Shown: one piece after another, positions 6,403 to 6,420 of the stretch
Layout: each line of letters opens with the position of its first letter
How positions within the stretch are numbered: the first letter of the stretch is position 1
Source of the DNA: Oscillospiraceae bacterium
GTDB taxonomy: Bacteria; Bacillota; Clostridia; Oscillospirales; Acutalibacteraceae
DNA: 6,420 nt
Reading direction: 5' to 3'
NCBI GenBank assembly: GCA_021640185.1
Contig: JAJXDX010000126.1
Coordinates: forward strand, 1-6,420
Made by a program: the position numbers and the translations under genes
The notes under the pieces: generated by a model
Told to the model about the DNA's origin: nothing
Database searches by the model: none
Seen by the model: the letters and a program-made list of their open reading frames with translations, nothing else

Positions 6403-6420
6403 TTATATATATATATATAT
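6403..6420. repeat. Alternating TA tract running off the right edge
   Basis: From 6404 to the end of the window the sequence is alternating T and A, at least eight TA units, and its full length cannot be seen. It begins about 20 bases upstream of the -35 box of the surface-enzyme gene. It may be a simple-sequence tract that affects promoter strength, or merely the AT-rich end of the intergenic region. Confidence 0.7.

Overview
The window is GC-rich bacterial DNA and every gene I can support lies on the minus strand. The strong AAGGAGG ribosome-binding sites, the Gram-positive style signal peptide, the CxxCG hairpin repeats and the PKTG + membrane segment + arginine tail point to a Firmicute. 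A gut-type Clostridia/Oscillospirales relative would fit, but that is inference from style and no marker gene is present.

Right to left (direction of transcription): positions 6420-6252 hold an AT tract, a good sigma-A-type promoter (6354-6382) and a strong RBS. Next is one very large surface-enzyme gene, 6251-1165, about 1,695 codons if intact. Its modules in order are: signal peptide; a concanavalin-like jelly-roll domain; three tandem jelly-roll repeats, the first two identical at DNA level over 492 bp; a galactose-binding-like beta-sandwich; a short Ig-like domain; a right-handed beta-helix of glycoside hydrolase family 28 type; a C-terminal carbohydrate-binding-like sandwich; two CxxCG hairpins; a proline/aspartate-rich linker; and a wall/membrane anchor ending in an APKTG sorting-like motif. 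The gene is interrupted by a single -1 frameshift at about 3808-3815, inside the galactose-binding-like domain. As written it makes only a secreted N-terminal binding fragment without the enzyme. A G4-to-G3 loss explains the shift, so it is either a real inactivating mutation or a sequencing error.

A bidirectional-looking hairpin terminator (1084-1130) ends this gene. A second promoter (1023-1051) then drives a compact two-gene operon: a 174-residue two-helix membrane protein resembling YcxB-like proteins (927-403), overlapping by ATGA with a DUF5058-family integral membrane protein (406 to beyond the left edge).

Functionally, the big gene would give a cell-surface polysaccharide-degrading enzyme carrying several glycan-binding modules. 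The operon to its left has its own promoter and no visible link to it. I found no RNA gene, CRISPR array, insertion sequence or phage element. The long plus-strand open frames are shadows of the minus-strand genes in GC-rich DNA.
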